NCBI GenBank assembly: GCA_028817875.1
Contig: JAPPOO010000007.1
Span: 1-40,767, forward strand
Length of the DNA: 40,767 bases
Source of the DNA: Alphaproteobacteria bacterium
GTDB taxonomy: Bacteria; Pseudomonadota; Alphaproteobacteria; UBA2136; JAPPOO01
Direction: 5' to 3'
Shown in pieces: positions 1 through 10,127 of the stretch. Under the pieces are notes generated by a model, which searched no databases, was not told where the DNA came from, and worked only from the letters and a program-made list of their open reading frames with translations. Numbering within the stretch: position 1 is the first letter of the stretch; the number at the start of each line of letters is the position of its first letter. The position numbers and the translations under genes were made by a program.

Positions 1-132
1 ATTTAAATAATATTATTTATTTTTAAAATGACTGCATATTTTCCATTGCATTTTCATTTTTTCGGCGTATAAATCTCACTTTATGAATTGGGGATTGGCC
101 CCGAATCATCTGAAATTTTTTCGAGAATAACA

Positions 133-615
133 ATGCTACAACAACTCCAACCTTCACCTAAACCTTCAAGCTTTAGAGACTTCATTGCTCAAAAGTATAC
201 TAGAAAAATCAAAGAACTCACCTCTAGACCTATCCATCATCAACCAAAAAAAGAAGTGTTTTTACCACTACTTTTAGTCCATCAAAAACAGCTATTATTT
301 AAAAAAATAGGCAACAAAGAGCTGATACTAGCAGCAAACTTAATAAAAACTTGTCAAAAAGGGGATGTTCAAAAAGCCTTCATTCACATTCCTAAAATAA
401 CGTTTGAAAAACATCGTATAGAGATTATCTCTATATCTATGGATACTAGTACTTTTCACCTAGGAATTTTAGAAATAAGTGACACAGAGGCACAAGAGAT
501 TAGTAAATCAGGCCAGTTTGTTTTTGCAGATTTTTGTAAAACTAGAAAATCTGCTGGAGTAAACTGGTACAGCGATGACATCGTCGTCAGAACATTTTGC
601 GAAAAACACTTATAA
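133..615 (+). CDS. hypothetical protein
   Basis: Long ORF with normal amino-acid composition. The in-frame ATG at 133 is a more likely start than the track's 88. Followed by a convergent terminator hairpin. Confidence 0.55.
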   Translation: MLQQLQPSPKPSSFRDFIAQKYTRKIKELTSRPIHHQPKKEVFLPLLLVHQKQLLFKKIGNKELILAANLIKTCQKGDVQKAFIHIPKITFEKHRIEIISISMDTSTFHLGILEISDTEAQEISKSGQFVFADFCKTRKSAGVNWYSDDIVVRTFCEKHL

Positions 616-621
616 AAAGTC

Positions 622-648
622 TCAGGCCGCCTAAATAAGGCGGCCTGA
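622..648. terminator. Bidirectional intrinsic terminator-like hairpin
   Basis: TCAGGCCGCC-taaataa-GGCGGCCTGA, a perfect 10-bp stem between convergent genes. Confidence 0.7.
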
Positions 649-661
649 TGACGTTTCAGCA

Positions 662-1378
662 CTAAAGTCCTTTATTAAACCAACCTGCCATTGTTCCCAA
701 CCACGCAACAATACGCCAGCGGGAAGTGATATAAACAACCTTCTTTTTACGTTCAACGGCCTCAACCATCTGGTAGGCAGCAACACTCGTTTTAGCAACC
801 CAAAACATCCCTTTCTGCCCCTCAACCATTTCACTTTCTACAAAACCGGGGCGGACTTCTGTCACAAAAACAGGAAGTTTTTGTGTCTTAAACATCAAAC
901 GAATCCCCATTAAATAGCTACATACAAACGCCTTGCTTGCATTGTACGCCGCCGTCACACCACTATAAAACGTAGAGGCAACAGAGGATATACCAACAAT
1001 ATGTCCATGTTTTTGTTCGGTAAATTTTTGAGCCGCCCAACAAACAGTCGCCACAAACCCTGTAACATTTACATCTATAATGTGGCGGTCTTTTGCTAAA
1101 TCCAACGTTCGTGTTACATACCCTACCCCAGCATTAGCTACAAAAATATCAACACCATCCATTGCGTCAGCAAGGCTGTCTAACTTTTCGTGCACATCTC
1201 GTGCAGTAACATCTAGTGTCTGAATAAATACACGTTCATGACCTAACTCCTCAGCTAGTTGCAGAAGCCTCTTTTCCCGTCGCCCTGTAATACCAACGAT
1301 ATACCCTCGGCTATGAAACTCCTTTGCTAAAGCATAACCAATGCCTGACGTTGCTCCTGTAATAATAACTTTTTTCAT
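662..1378 (-). CDS. Short-chain dehydrogenase/reductase
   Basis: N-terminal GATSGIG motif, NAG(VGY), YNASK catalytic motif. Confidence 0.93.
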   Translation of the reverse strand: MKKVIITGATSGIGYALAKEFHSRGYIVGITGRREKRLLQLAEELGHERVFIQTLDVTARDVHEKLDSLADAMDGVDIFVANAGVGYVTRTLDLAKDRHIIDVNVTGFVATVCWAAQKFTEQKHGHIVGISSVASTFYSGVTAAYNASKAFVCSYLMGIRLMFKTQKLPVFVTEVRPGFVESEMVEGQKGMFWVAKTSVAAYQMVEAVERKKKVVYITSRWRIVAWLGTMAGWFNKGL

Positions 1379-1854
1379 TCTACAGGAATAAACATCCCCT
1401 TCATAACTCCCATACCGGGGTATAAAGTCACTGGGTACGGCCCTACATTAGATATCTCCATTGTAAGGGGGTGATTACTACCAGGGTCCACTAAAATAGA
1501 CGTCTGCATAACATCCAACCCCATGCGCGCACAAGAACTCCGCGTCCCCAAAATACACGCATAATTATCACTTAGTTTAATACTCTCTCCTGTCGGGAAA
1601 AGTTTAAAGTCACCAGGGTGAAGAATAACACCATCATCCTCCATACTCTTTTCCTGAGTCCGTATTTTTCCTTCACGCAAATCTATGCCGTTAGCTGCAT
1701 ACGCATTATCCAATTCAAAGTAAGTATGCCCCAACGTAAAAAGATAGCTACAGGCTTCTAAGTTTTCATCAATAAACGGAGTAATACCTATCTCTCCCGC
1801 TTCCATACACTCTAAAATTTTTTTACGTGACAACAGCATATTTTTAGCTTTCAC
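1375..1854 (-). CDS. dCTP deaminase / dUTPase-fold protein
   Basis: dCTP deaminase-like stretches (LHPGDFKLFPTGESIKL..., GTRSSCARMGL...). Overlaps the downstream SDR by 4 nt. Confidence 0.75.
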   Translation of the reverse strand: MKAKNMLLSRKKILECMEAGEIGITPFIDENLEACSYLFTLGHTYFELDNAYAANGIDLREGKIRTQEKSMEDDGVILHPGDFKLFPTGESIKLSDNYACILGTRSSCARMGLDVMQTSILVDPGSNHPLTMEISNVGPYPVTLYPGMGVMKGMFIPVE

Positions 1855-1856
1855 CC

Positions 1857-2954
1857 TTAAACATTAAATTTAAAATGCAACACATCACCATCTTGTACAA
1901 TGTACTCTTTACCTTCTTGACGAAGCTTACCAGCCTCTTTCGCCCCCTGCTCTCCTTGGTTTGTAACAAAATCGTCATAAGCAACAGTCTCAGCACGAAT
2001 AAACCCACGTTCAAAATCTGTATGAATCACACCCGCCGCTTGTGGCGCTGTACTATTACGACGCACCGTCCAAGCCCGTACTTCTTTCACACCTGCCGTA
2101 AAATAAGTAATCAAATCTAGCAACGCATAACCAGCACGAATCACACGGTTCAACCCCGGCTCAGTTAATCCCATATCCTCCAAAAAGGCTTGTCGTTCAT
2201 CAGCATCCAACGTAGCAACTTCTGCTTCAATTGCAGCAGAAACAACTACGCACTGAGCGTTTTCTTGCTGCGCGTAACTCGCTACTTTTTGAGAGAATGC
2301 ATTTCCTTCTGCCGCAGAAGATTCCTCCACATTACAAACATACAAGACAGGCTTTGCTGTCATCAGGTTTAGATGTTTAAAGATTAACTTTTCGTCATCG
2401 GCTAACCCAACTGTACGGGCAGGTTTTCCATTTGCTAACAAATCAATCAATTTTTCTAACAAAATTGCCTCAATTTTAGCTTCTTTTTCACCACTTTTAG
2501 CTTTTTTAGCCACACCATCCAGCCGTTTTTCTACAGTTGCCAAGTCCGCCAACATAAGCTCTGTATTGATAGTCTCAATGTCTTCAATAGGGTCTACTTT
2601 ACCCGAAACATGAGTAATATCCTCATCTTCAAAACACCTAACAACATGTGCAATCGCATCTACTTCCCGAATATTTGCCAAAAACTGGTTACCAAGCCCC
2701 TCACCTTTATGAGCACCTTCTACAAGCCCTGCAATGTCCAAAAATTCAATACTCGTTGGAATAATATTCTGAGGTTTTACAATACCCGCCAACGTATCCA
2801 ATCGTTGGTCTGGAACAGCTACACGCCCACTGTTCGGCTCAATCGTACAAAACGGAAAATTTGCAGCCTGTGCATTGGCCGTTTGAGTCAACGCATTAAA
2901 CAACGTGCTTTTACCCACATTTGGTAATCCAACAATACCACACTGAAACCCCAT
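1857..2954 (-). CDS. ychF: Redox-regulated ATPase YchF (Obg-like GTPase family)
   Basis: [40 protein letters not shown], and C-terminal TGS domain ending [16 protein letters not shown]. Confidence 0.97.
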   Translation of the reverse strand: MGFQCGIVGLPNVGKSTLFNALTQTANAQAANFPFCTIEPNSGRVAVPDQRLDTLAGIVKPQNIIPTSIEFLDIAGLVEGAHKGEGLGNQFLANIREVDAIAHVVRCFEDEDITHVSGKVDPIEDIETINTELMLADLATVEKRLDGVAKKAKSGEKEAKIEAILLEKLIDLLANGKPARTVGLADDEKLIFKHLNLMTAKPVLYVCNVEESSAAEGNAFSQKVASYAQQENAQCVVVSAAIEAEVATLDADERQAFLEDMGLTEPGLNRVIRAGYALLDLITYFTAGVKEVRAWTVRRNSTAPQAAGVIHTDFERGFIRAETVAYDDFVTNQGEQGAKEAGKLRQEGKEYIVQDGDVLHFKFNV

Positions 2955-2968
2955 AAAAACTCCTTCTT

Positions 2969-3532
2969 CTATTCCTGCGCCAACTGGCTTAATACATCAT
3001 TAGCTTTGCCATTTAGCACATCTGGCATCCGCTTGGCTAGCGTTTGACACAACTCTGCAAAAGCTGGCTGTTCAACTTTACTAAAATCACTCAAGACATA
3101 AGGTGAAACCGCATTTTTATCACCTGGGTGCCCAATACCTATACGAATACGCCAATAATCTTTTGTGCCAAGGCACTGCGTTGTAGATTTAAGGCCATTA
3201 TGCCCTCCTTCTCCACCACCTTGTTTAATACGAACACGCAAAGGTTCCAAATCAAGCTCATCATGAATAACCCAAACGTCATCAGGCTGAATTTTATAAA
3301 AATCCATCGCAGCACGAATACTCCGTCCTGAGCAATTCATAAATGTCTGAGGCTTCAAAAGAGTAACAGATATCCCATCCACTACCCCCTTACTTACCTT
3401 TCCCTGAAATTTATCCTGCCAATTAGAAAAACCAAATTCTTCAGCAACGGCATCAATAAACCACCAACCAATATTATGGCGATTTTTCTTATATTTATCG
3501 CCAGGATTTCCAAGACCAACTAATAACTTCAT
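2969..3532 (-). CDS. pth: Peptidyl-tRNA hydrolase
   Basis: [39 protein letters not shown]. Start adjusted to the internal Met. Confidence 0.96.
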   Translation of the reverse strand: MKLLVGLGNPGDKYKKNRHNIGWWFIDAVAEEFGFSNWQDKFQGKVSKGVVDGISVTLLKPQTFMNCSGRSIRAAMDFYKIQPDDVWVIHDELDLEPLRVRIKQGGGEGGHNGLKSTTQCLGTKDYWRIRIGIGHPGDKNAVSPYVLSDFSKVEQPAFAELCQTLAKRMPDVLNGKANDVLSQLAQE

Positions 3533-3562
3533 ACAACACACTTTACGGCTTTAAATACTAAA

Positions 3563-3586
3563 AGAAAAGGCCGCCTAAGCGACCTT
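3563..3586 (-). terminator. Intrinsic terminator after rplY
   Basis: Minus strand GGTCGC-TTAG-GCGGCC followed by TTTTC. Confidence 0.55.
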
Positions 3587-3604
3587 TTTAAGTAAAGACA
3601 CAAT

Positions 3605-4255
3605 CTATTCAGATTCTTTTTCTTCACCTTCAGAAGCTTCTTCCTCAGCTTCAGTACTTTCGCCATCTTCTTCAAGATCAGCCATCGTAGAGGTACGCGT
3701 ACCCACAACAGAAGCAACAGTAAAGTCACGGTCATGAATTTTTGGCTGAACACCTTCAGGTAGCTCAATCTCAGACATATGAACAGCTTCACCAATATCT
3801 TTACCAGCCATAGAGGCAACAAGCTCTGAAGGAATGCTGTCTGCACGACAAATCAGTTCAACTTCGGCACGCACCAACTGAAGAACACCACCCTTTTTCA
3901 AACCTGGAGATTGATCTTCGTCTATAACACGTACGCCCACATTTACACGCATTTTACGCGCTGGATCGTACTCCATAAAATCAACGTGGATTACTTTTTC
4001 AGATACAGGATGACGTTGAATATCCCGCGCCAACGCTTCTGTTTTTTTACCATCAATTTCTAAAGTATGGCGGTGCGTAAAAAAACCACCTTTTTGCATA
4101 CTCATCATAAGGTCGTACTCACTTATTGCCAGTGCAATAGGCTCACCTTTCTTGGTACCATACATAACAGCTGGTATTTGTTGATTACGACGCAACTCGC
4201 GCGAAACACCTTTTCCGCTACCAGAGCGGACAGACGCTTTAATAATATCAGACAT
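3605..4255 (-). CDS. rplY: 50S ribosomal protein L25/general stress protein Ctc, with acidic C-terminal tail
   Basis: Ctc-type L25 (VHVDFMEYDPARKMRVNVGVRVI...) with Glu-rich tail. Confidence 0.92.
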   Translation of the reverse strand: MSDIIKASVRSGSGKGVSRELRRNQQIPAVMYGTKKGEPIALAISEYDLMMSMQKGGFFTHRHTLEIDGKKTEALARDIQRHPVSEKVIHVDFMEYDPARKMRVNVGVRVIDEDQSPGLKKGGVLQLVRAEVELICRADSIPSELVASMAGKDIGEAVHMSEIELPEGVQPKIHDRDFTVASVVGTRTSTMADLEEDGESTEAEEEASEGEEKESE

Positions 4256-4379
4256 TTGGAATTCTCCTTATTACGGTTCTACTCCAGCCAATTAGCACCT
4301 CACTAATCACCTGTTTCCAAACCCTCTCTAGGGATTAGATGCCTCTCGTTTAAAGGAAACAAACAAAACTGTCAAGGTT

Positions 4380-5354
4380 TTAAGAAATAGCAATCTCTTC
4401 AGGAAAGTCCTCATACAAGGCACTTAAAGAATCACCTGTTGATATCCGGCGAATTGCTTCGGCAAAGTATGGAGCAACAGTCACTTGACGCACAAAACCA
4501 AGCTGCAAGACCTCAGGCCTCAGCGGCACAGAATCCGTTACAACAAATTCATCAAAAGCTGAATCTTTTAAACGCTCAGGCGCAGAACCTGAGAACAATC
4601 CATGTGTTACATAAGCAGATACACGACTTGCACCCTTTTTCTTTAAAACCTCAGCTACTGCAGCAATCGTACCGCCTGTATCCACCATATCGTCAAATAC
4701 AATGCAAGACTTCCCTTTCACATTCCCAACAAGCCTCAACTCACCTACCTTATTAGGTTCAGGTCGACGCTTATCCATCATTGCAAGAGGCACAGATAAC
4801 CGACGCGCTAAAGCACGAGCCCGCCCTACTCCTCCAGCATCAGGCGATACAACAATCGTTTCATCCAAATTATGTGTCTGGCGAATATCTTTTTCAAAAA
4901 CAGGAGAAGCATACAAATGATCTACTGGAATATCGAAAAAGCCTTGAATTTGCATAGCATGTAAATCCATTGTCAATACATGCTGCACACCAGCAGCAGT
5001 TAATAAATCTGCTACTAACTTAGCTGAAATCGGCGCTCTAGCTGCTGCTTTTCTATCTTGTCGAGCATATCCATAGTAGGGCATAACCGCTGTAATCCGA
5101 CGAACCGATGAGCGATTTAGCATATCTACCAGCAAGGCAAGCTCCATAACATTATCATTTACTGGCGGACACGTAGGCTGCAAGATAAATACATCGCGGT
5201 TACGAACATTATCGTGAAGTTCTACCCTGACCTCGCCATCAGCAAACCGTTGATTCGTTATATTAAGCGTTGGTAGCCCAAGCGCTTTAGCAACAGCTTC
5301 TGAGAAGGCCGGATGTGCTGATCCACAAAGCAACACTGGATGGTTTCCGTTCAT
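4380..5354 (-). CDS. prs: Ribose-phosphate pyrophosphokinase
   Basis: FADGEVRVELHDNVRNRDVFILQPTCPPVNDNVMELALLVD; PYYGYARQDRK; VFDDMVDTGGT. Confidence 0.97.
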   Translation of the reverse strand: MNGNHPVLLCGSAHPAFSEAVAKALGLPTLNITNQRFADGEVRVELHDNVRNRDVFILQPTCPPVNDNVMELALLVDMLNRSSVRRITAVMPYYGYARQDRKAAARAPISAKLVADLLTAAGVQHVLTMDLHAMQIQGFFDIPVDHLYASPVFEKDIRQTHNLDETIVVSPDAGGVGRARALARRLSVPLAMMDKRRPEPNKVGELRLVGNVKGKSCIVFDDMVDTGGTIAAVAEVLKKKGASRVSAYVTHGLFSGSAPERLKDSAFDEFVVTDSVPLRPEVLQLGFVRQVTVAPYFAEAIRRISTGDSLSALYEDFPEEIAIS

Positions 5355-5430
5355 GTGGCCAGTTTGGCTAAATTTAGTTTTAAAAACAAGTATTAATACA
5401 TTTAAACATTTGTTATTTCAATATCAGCTA

Positions 5431-5994
5431 CTAATACCTGTAAATAATATTGGGGTCTACCATATTAGGATAATTTCTTTCAGCTTTATAGCGTTCACAA
5501 TGCGCATAACTACGGTACATATAGCCCCACCACACACATACATAACCTACTTTACTGGCGCAGTAGCTTCCACAGGAATACACAAAATTACTACTATCTG
5601 TCGTACGGCCTGCAGCCCTTCTATAGTAACCATTTGGACACATCACATCACCTGGCCCCCTAGTACAGCCAAAACGAATCATCTCATGATCAATCGTGCG
5701 AGGCGTAAAACAATTTGTTCCTTGCCCAGGATATAAATACCCCCGATCAGCACACGTTCTCAGATTCTCAAAATCACGCTGCAATATTGTCATATTATAA
5801 CTAAGATCTTGCCCCAACCTCGTAGCCTCAGTAACAAGTCCATCTAAAGCATTACGAACGTCTGTCAATTGCCTTTCTGTCTTAATCTTACTACGGTTTG
5901 AGATCCCGGTCTGCCCCCATACTTCAAAGCCTACACCAGCCCCCATAAACAAAACTAATACAAATAAATATAATTGATGCCTGTACATTATCAT
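5431..5994 (-). CDS. Exported Cys-rich protein of unknown function (cluster member 3)
   Basis: N-terminal hydrophobic segment, coiled-coil-like region, C-terminal Cys-rich domain resembling its two upstream neighbours. Confidence 0.75.
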   Translation of the reverse strand: MIMYRHQLYLFVLVLFMGAGVGFEVWGQTGISNRSKIKTERQLTDVRNALDGLVTEATRLGQDLSYNMTILQRDFENLRTCADRGYLYPGQGTNCFTPRTIDHEMIRFGCTRGPGDVMCPNGYYRRAAGRTTDSSNFVYSCGSYCASKVGYVCVWWGYMYRSYAHCERYKAERNYPNMVDPNIIYRY

Positions 5995-6009
5995 TCTCTT
6001 ATTTCCTCC

Positions 6010-7233
6010 TTACGGACATGTCTCACCATGACTAAAATAATAATCTGATGTCGTCTGATCAACAACACAGGCTGGAATCGAGGCAGCGCACGCTCCATGC
6101 AAGTCATAGTAATCACTATAAAAAGCGTTTTGCCATGTCGCACCCGAGTAGCCCTCTGAACCACAGTGACAACGTCCATTTACATGATAAAAATCCCAAT
6201 CACTCTGAGTCGCAAATGTACACGCTGGCTCAGGCGTTAAATCGGACTGAGAAGCTGGACACTGTCCATTTTCCTCGTAGTATTTATCATAAGAATTTCT
6301 CAACCATACATCAGGCTCATTCAGAACCTCTCCACTACAATGGCAACGTCCTTTTGCTAAGTAAAAATCAATATCATCTTGATCTTCAAACGTACACGAA
6401 GATGTATAAGACGGATAGCAAACATTATTATACTCATAATACTGAGTCCTAAACTTAGAGTCCCAAGTTGCTAAGGCAGCTGGCCTTTCACCAACACATC
6501 GACAACGACCTGTCTCTTCAAAAACCTCTATATCTTCTACATTGCTAAAATCACAAGGAGCAGGCGGAGGATCTCCAGCTGGACAAAGACCATACGCAAA
6601 GTAATGCTCATTATAATATTTAGAGTTCCAATAGCTAACACCATTGGTTAGCTCATCTCCACACGGACAACGTCCATAAGTAGATAAAAAATCTCTTTCT
6701 GCTTGGGTACCGGCACTACAATTTCCAGGAGGTGGTGTTGCAGCCGTTGTATTACCACCCGAAGTACCACGTGAACAAAACGTAAAACGGCGCTCAGTCA
6801 TACCATTATTCCAATTACGTCGACAGGTATTTGATACATGGGTAGAACGATCCAATACAATAGGATGAGTACTGGGACAAGACGGATGGGCACCATTATT
6901 ACAGTTCGTAGTCGTTAACAAAAGCGTATCTCGCGTCAAACCGTTACCTTCAATACAAACACCATTTACCAACATTCTAGGGGGTGTCATAGAAGCACAA
7001 TACTCGTGTTTCTCACGTTTCTTTCCTAAGTGTTCCAACCGCTCACTAATACTATTATCTAAACCACTCAAAAACCCTGATAAAGCTCTCAACTCAGAAC
7101 GAAGTTTAATGATTTCAGGCGTATTTCCGTTAGATACTGCCCCCACTTCAACCCCAACAGCCAAAGCAGGCAACAACAAAAAAGCACAAATAGCTGTGCA
7201 AAAACAAGCTACTATTTTATCTACTTTGCACAT
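6010..7233 (-). CDS. Exported Cys-rich protein with ~4.5 tandem ~52-aa repeats (cluster member 2)
   Basis: N-terminal signal-like segment. Repeats of the form C-x(n)-[FY]-x3-GRCxC-...-W-...-Y-x2-Y-...-C. Confidence 0.8.
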   Translation of the reverse strand: MCKVDKIVACFCTAICAFLLLPALAVGVEVGAVSNGNTPEIIKLRSELRALSGFLSGLDNSISERLEHLGKKREKHEYCASMTPPRMLVNGVCIEGNGLTRDTLLLTTTNCNNGAHPSCPSTHPIVLDRSTHVSNTCRRNWNNGMTERRFTFCSRGTSGGNTTAATPPPGNCSAGTQAERDFLSTYGRCPCGDELTNGVSYWNSKYYNEHYFAYGLCPAGDPPPAPCDFSNVEDIEVFEETGRCRCVGERPAALATWDSKFRTQYYEYNNVCYPSYTSSCTFEDQDDIDFYLAKGRCHCSGEVLNEPDVWLRNSYDKYYEENGQCPASQSDLTPEPACTFATQSDWDFYHVNGRCHCGSEGYSGATWQNAFYSDYYDLHGACAASIPACVVDQTTSDYYFSHGETCP

Positions 7234-7248
7234 TTAAAATACTCCCAC

Positions 7249-7689
7249 TTACCTCGTACAATAAGAATAGTCACGACTTCCGCTCCAAACTTCAAAACCA
7301 TCATCTATAGATCCATAAGAAGTCCTTGTATAACCACTAGGGCAACTGACAGTACCATTACCTACAACAACACGACTATCACGCAACAACCCCATACCGT
7401 CAGTACAACCTGAACCTATCGCTAAACTACCATTCCTCGCGCAATTTTTTAAAGTCGTCATGTAAGATATCATTTGCAATAATGGAGACCCGCCACCAAA
7501 ATACTTATTTCTCAACGCAGTTACCTCAGCCTGCAGTGTTTGAATATCCGCTAAAATATTTTCTATTTCCCCCGAGGACGAACGCGCACCAGAACTATGC
7601 GCACGTTGTTGGGCATTCGCCCCCTGTAAACTTCCCAAACTGCATAGAACAAACCCTACACAAAACAACAACATCTTTATTTTTAGCAT
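7249..7689 (-). CDS. Exported Cys-containing protein of unknown function (cluster member 1)
   Basis: Signal-like N-terminus; same C-x-...-G-x-C-...-RD-...-CPSGY arrangement as its neighbours. Confidence 0.75.
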   Translation of the reverse strand: MLKIKMLLFCVGFVLCSLGSLQGANAQQRAHSSGARSSSGEIENILADIQTLQAEVTALRNKYFGGGSPLLQMISYMTTLKNCARNGSLAIGSGCTDGMGLLRDSRVVVGNGTVSCPSGYTRTSYGSIDDGFEVWSGSRDYSYCTR

Positions 7690-7795
7690 ATGCGACTCCC
7701 TTAAGTCTTACCTTATGAAGAGTAACACAAAAAAAACAGACAGGAATACTGATTATCCACTTGTATATTTTCTTATTAAATATACCTTCCTCTAG

Positions 7796-7824
7796 TTGAA
7801 ATTTAGATAAAAACCCCGTATAAC
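7796..7824 (+). promoter_or_regulatory. Putative sigma70-type promoter for sufB
   Basis: TTGAAA-N17-TATAAC upstream of the sufB start. Confidence 0.6.
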
Positions 7825-7863
7825 CAAGCCAATAACCATGGTAAATAGTAGGATATTTTTTAG

Positions 7864-9351
7864 TTGAGCGATTTTGCCCGTACCATTGAAGAATTCAGCG
7901 GTGATTACCGCTACGGCTTTGTAACTGATATCGAAGCCGAGCGAGCCCCAGAAGGGTTAAATGAAGACACCGTTAAATTTATTTCTGCCAAAAAAGACGA
8001 CCCTAAATGGCTACTGGAATGGCGCCTTAAGGCATTCAAAACATGGCAACGGATGGAACAAGACGGTATGCCAGATTGGGCAAAGCTAAATATTGAACCT
8101 ATTGATTACCAAAGCATTTCTTACTATGCCGCCCCCAAAGGAACAGATGGCCCCAAAACACTGGAAGACGTTGACCCTGAACTACTTCGTACCTACGAAA
8201 AACTAGGCATCCCCCTATTTGAGCAAGAAATTTTAGCAGGCGTACAAGAGAAAAAAGCAACACCAGAACGTAAAAATATCGCCATCGATGCTGTATTTGA
8301 CAGCGTGTCAGTAGCAACAACATTTAAAGAAGAACTTGCTAAAGCAGGAGTCATTTTTTGTTCAATCTCAGAGGCCGTCAAAGAACACCCCGAACTAGTA
8401 CAAAAATACCTAGGTAGCGTTGTACCAGCAGGAGATAATTTCTTCTCCGCACTCAATAGCGCCGTTTTCTCTGATGGTTCATTTGTTTATATACCGGAAG
8501 GCGTCACCTGCCCCATGGAACTTTCCACTTATTTCCGTATTAACGAACAAAATACAGGGCAATTCGAACGAACGCTCATCATTGCCGACAAAAATAGCTA
8601 TGTCAGTTACTTGGAAGGCTGTACTGCCCCCATGAGGGATGAAAACCAACTCCATGCCGCTGTGGTGGAACTTATTGCACTAGAGGGTGCCGAAATTAAA
8701 TATTCAACCGTACAAAACTGGTACCCGGGCGATAAAGACGGCAAAGGCGGTATCTACAACTTCGTAACTAAACGCGGCGCTTGCCGTGGTGCTAACAGCA
8801 AAATCAGTTGGACACAAGTAGAAACAGGCAGTTCCATCACATGGAAATACCCCAGTTGCATTTTAGAAGGTGACAACAGCGTGGGTGAATTCTACAGCGT
8901 CGCCCTCACCCGTATGAAACAACAGGCAGATACGGGCACAAAAATGATTCACCTCGGTAAAAACACAAAAAGCGTTATTATCAGTAAAGGTATTTCAGCC
9001 GACCAAGGACAAAACACTTACCGCGGGCTTGTCAAAGTAAATCCAAAAGCCAGCGGCGCCCGTAACTATACCCAATGCGACAGCCTACTCATCGGAGACC
9101 AATGCGGCGCTCACACAGAGCCATACATTAACATCAAAAACCCCACCGCACAGGTAGAACACGAAGCAACCACTAGTAAAATTTCGGATGACCAATTATT
9201 TTACTGCCAACAACGTGGCCTTTCTATGGAAGACAGCGTCAGCATGATTGTAAATGGTTTTGCAAAAGAAGTTTTACAACAGCTCCCTATGGAATTTGCC
9301 GTAGAAGCACAAAAACTCCTCGGCATCAGTTTGGAAGGCTCTGTCGGCTAA
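7864..9351 (+). CDS. sufB: Fe-S cluster assembly protein SufB
   Basis: SufB hallmark sequences ([50 protein letters not shown]). Start codon is TTG. Confidence 0.97.
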   Translation: MSDFARTIEEFSGDYRYGFVTDIEAERAPEGLNEDTVKFISAKKDDPKWLLEWRLKAFKTWQRMEQDGMPDWAKLNIEPIDYQSISYYAAPKGTDGPKTLEDVDPELLRTYEKLGIPLFEQEILAGVQEKKATPERKNIAIDAVFDSVSVATTFKEELAKAGVIFCSISEAVKEHPELVQKYLGSVVPAGDNFFSALNSAVFSDGSFVYIPEGVTCPMELSTYFRINEQNTGQFERTLIIADKNSYVSYLEGCTAPMRDENQLHAAVVELIALEGAEIKYSTVQNWYPGDKDGKGGIYNFVTKRGACRGANSKISWTQVETGSSITWKYPSCILEGDNSVGEFYSVALTRMKQQADTGTKMIHLGKNTKSVIISKGISADQGQNTYRGLVKVNPKASGARNYTQCDSLLIGDQCGAHTEPYINIKNPTAQVEHEATTSKISDDQLFYCQQRGLSMEDSVSMIVNGFAKEVLQQLPMEFAVEAQKLLGISLEGSVG

Positions 9352-9380
9352 TGGTTGCACATGCCCTTCCCTTCAACGTA

Positions 9381-9419
9381 GAAAAACCCCGCCGCAGTCA
9401 CCTGCATTGGGGGTTTTCC
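9381..9419. terminator. Bidirectional terminator after sufB
   Basis: GAAAAACCCC...GGGGGTTTTCC with internal GCAG-GTGA-CTGC stem (minus-strand reading). T-runs on both strands. Confidence 0.75.
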
Positions 9420-9442
9420 GATAGTTATATTACTTCTGCAGA

Positions 9443-9682
9443 TTATGTAACATTTGGGCTATGTACTCTGCGTATAGCTCGTTTACCGTTATGCACACGC
9501 CTATCTTTTTTGGATTTACGAAATCCCTTGGCAAGCGGATCATCAAAACGAACTTTTGCCTGTTCCCTACAAAAAAGAGTTTCCCCCCAGTTAGAAGGTT
9601 TGTCATCAAATCTTAGCACAAATACGGAAGTGCTAGTTCTATCTAGCTCCCCAATAATTGCATCCATACGGTCTGTATTCAT
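9443..9682 (-). CDS. Small hypothetical protein on the opposite strand within the suf locus
   Basis: 79-aa ORF (MNTDRMDAIIGELDRTSTSVFVLRFDDKP...). GAGG-type RBS upstream, terminator immediately downstream. Confidence 0.6.
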   Translation of the reverse strand: MNTDRMDAIIGELDRTSTSVFVLRFDDKPSNWGETLFCREQAKVRFDDPLAKGFRKSKKDRRVHNGKRAIRRVHSPNVT

Positions 9683-9783
9683 AATGAATATTCCCTCTTC
9701 AGTGTCAAAATTAAGAAAACGTTGTGATTACCCCCTAACTAAGGCCTTTTTCACACAATTACAAGAGGTAGAGGTATTAGCCA

Positions 9784-9818
9784 ATAAAAAATACAGCCCT
9801 GTTCTACCAACAAGGCTG
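9784..9818 (-). terminator. Intrinsic terminator downstream of the 9848-10054 gene
   Basis: Minus strand CAGCCTTGTT-GGTAG-AACAGGGCTG (one G-U wobble) then TATTTTTTATT. Confidence 0.7.
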
Positions 9819-9847
9819 CAATCATATACGTTACAAAATATAAGCAC

Positions 9848-10054
9848 TTACTGCCGTTTACCAATTTTCTTTAAGTACTTAGTCTTCGAACTTGCTATGG
9901 GTTTTCTACCCTCCGTACACCAGTTAATCAACGGGCGAAACAAGCGTGTACGCTCTTGTTCTAGCATTTCAGCAATTTTAGGCTGCAACACGCCACCAAT
10001 AACAACTTTTATTTTTCCTTTAGGGGGGTTAAAGGGATTTCTTTCTCCTGCCAT
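9848..10054 (-). CDS. Small basic hypothetical protein on the opposite strand within the suf locus
   Basis: 68-aa ORF (MAGERNPFNPPKGKIKVVIGGVLQPKIAEMLEQERTRLF...). GGGAG RBS 6 nt before ATG, own terminator. Confidence 0.65.
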   Translation of the reverse strand: MAGERNPFNPPKGKIKVVIGGVLQPKIAEMLEQERTRLFRPLINWCTEGRKPIASSKTKYLKKIGKRQ

Positions 10055-10127
10055 AGGAAACTCCCTAATTTAAGATAATTAAGATGAATTTAATGTAAAC
10101 TGAACTAAAGGTATAATGGGAAACGGT

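Noticed and set aside
9351-10073. 240-aa plus-strand ORF whose ATG overlaps the sufB stop (TAATG)
   Set aside because: It runs through a strong terminator hairpin and is antisense to two small ORFs with RBS-like sites. Composition looks like a shadow frame.
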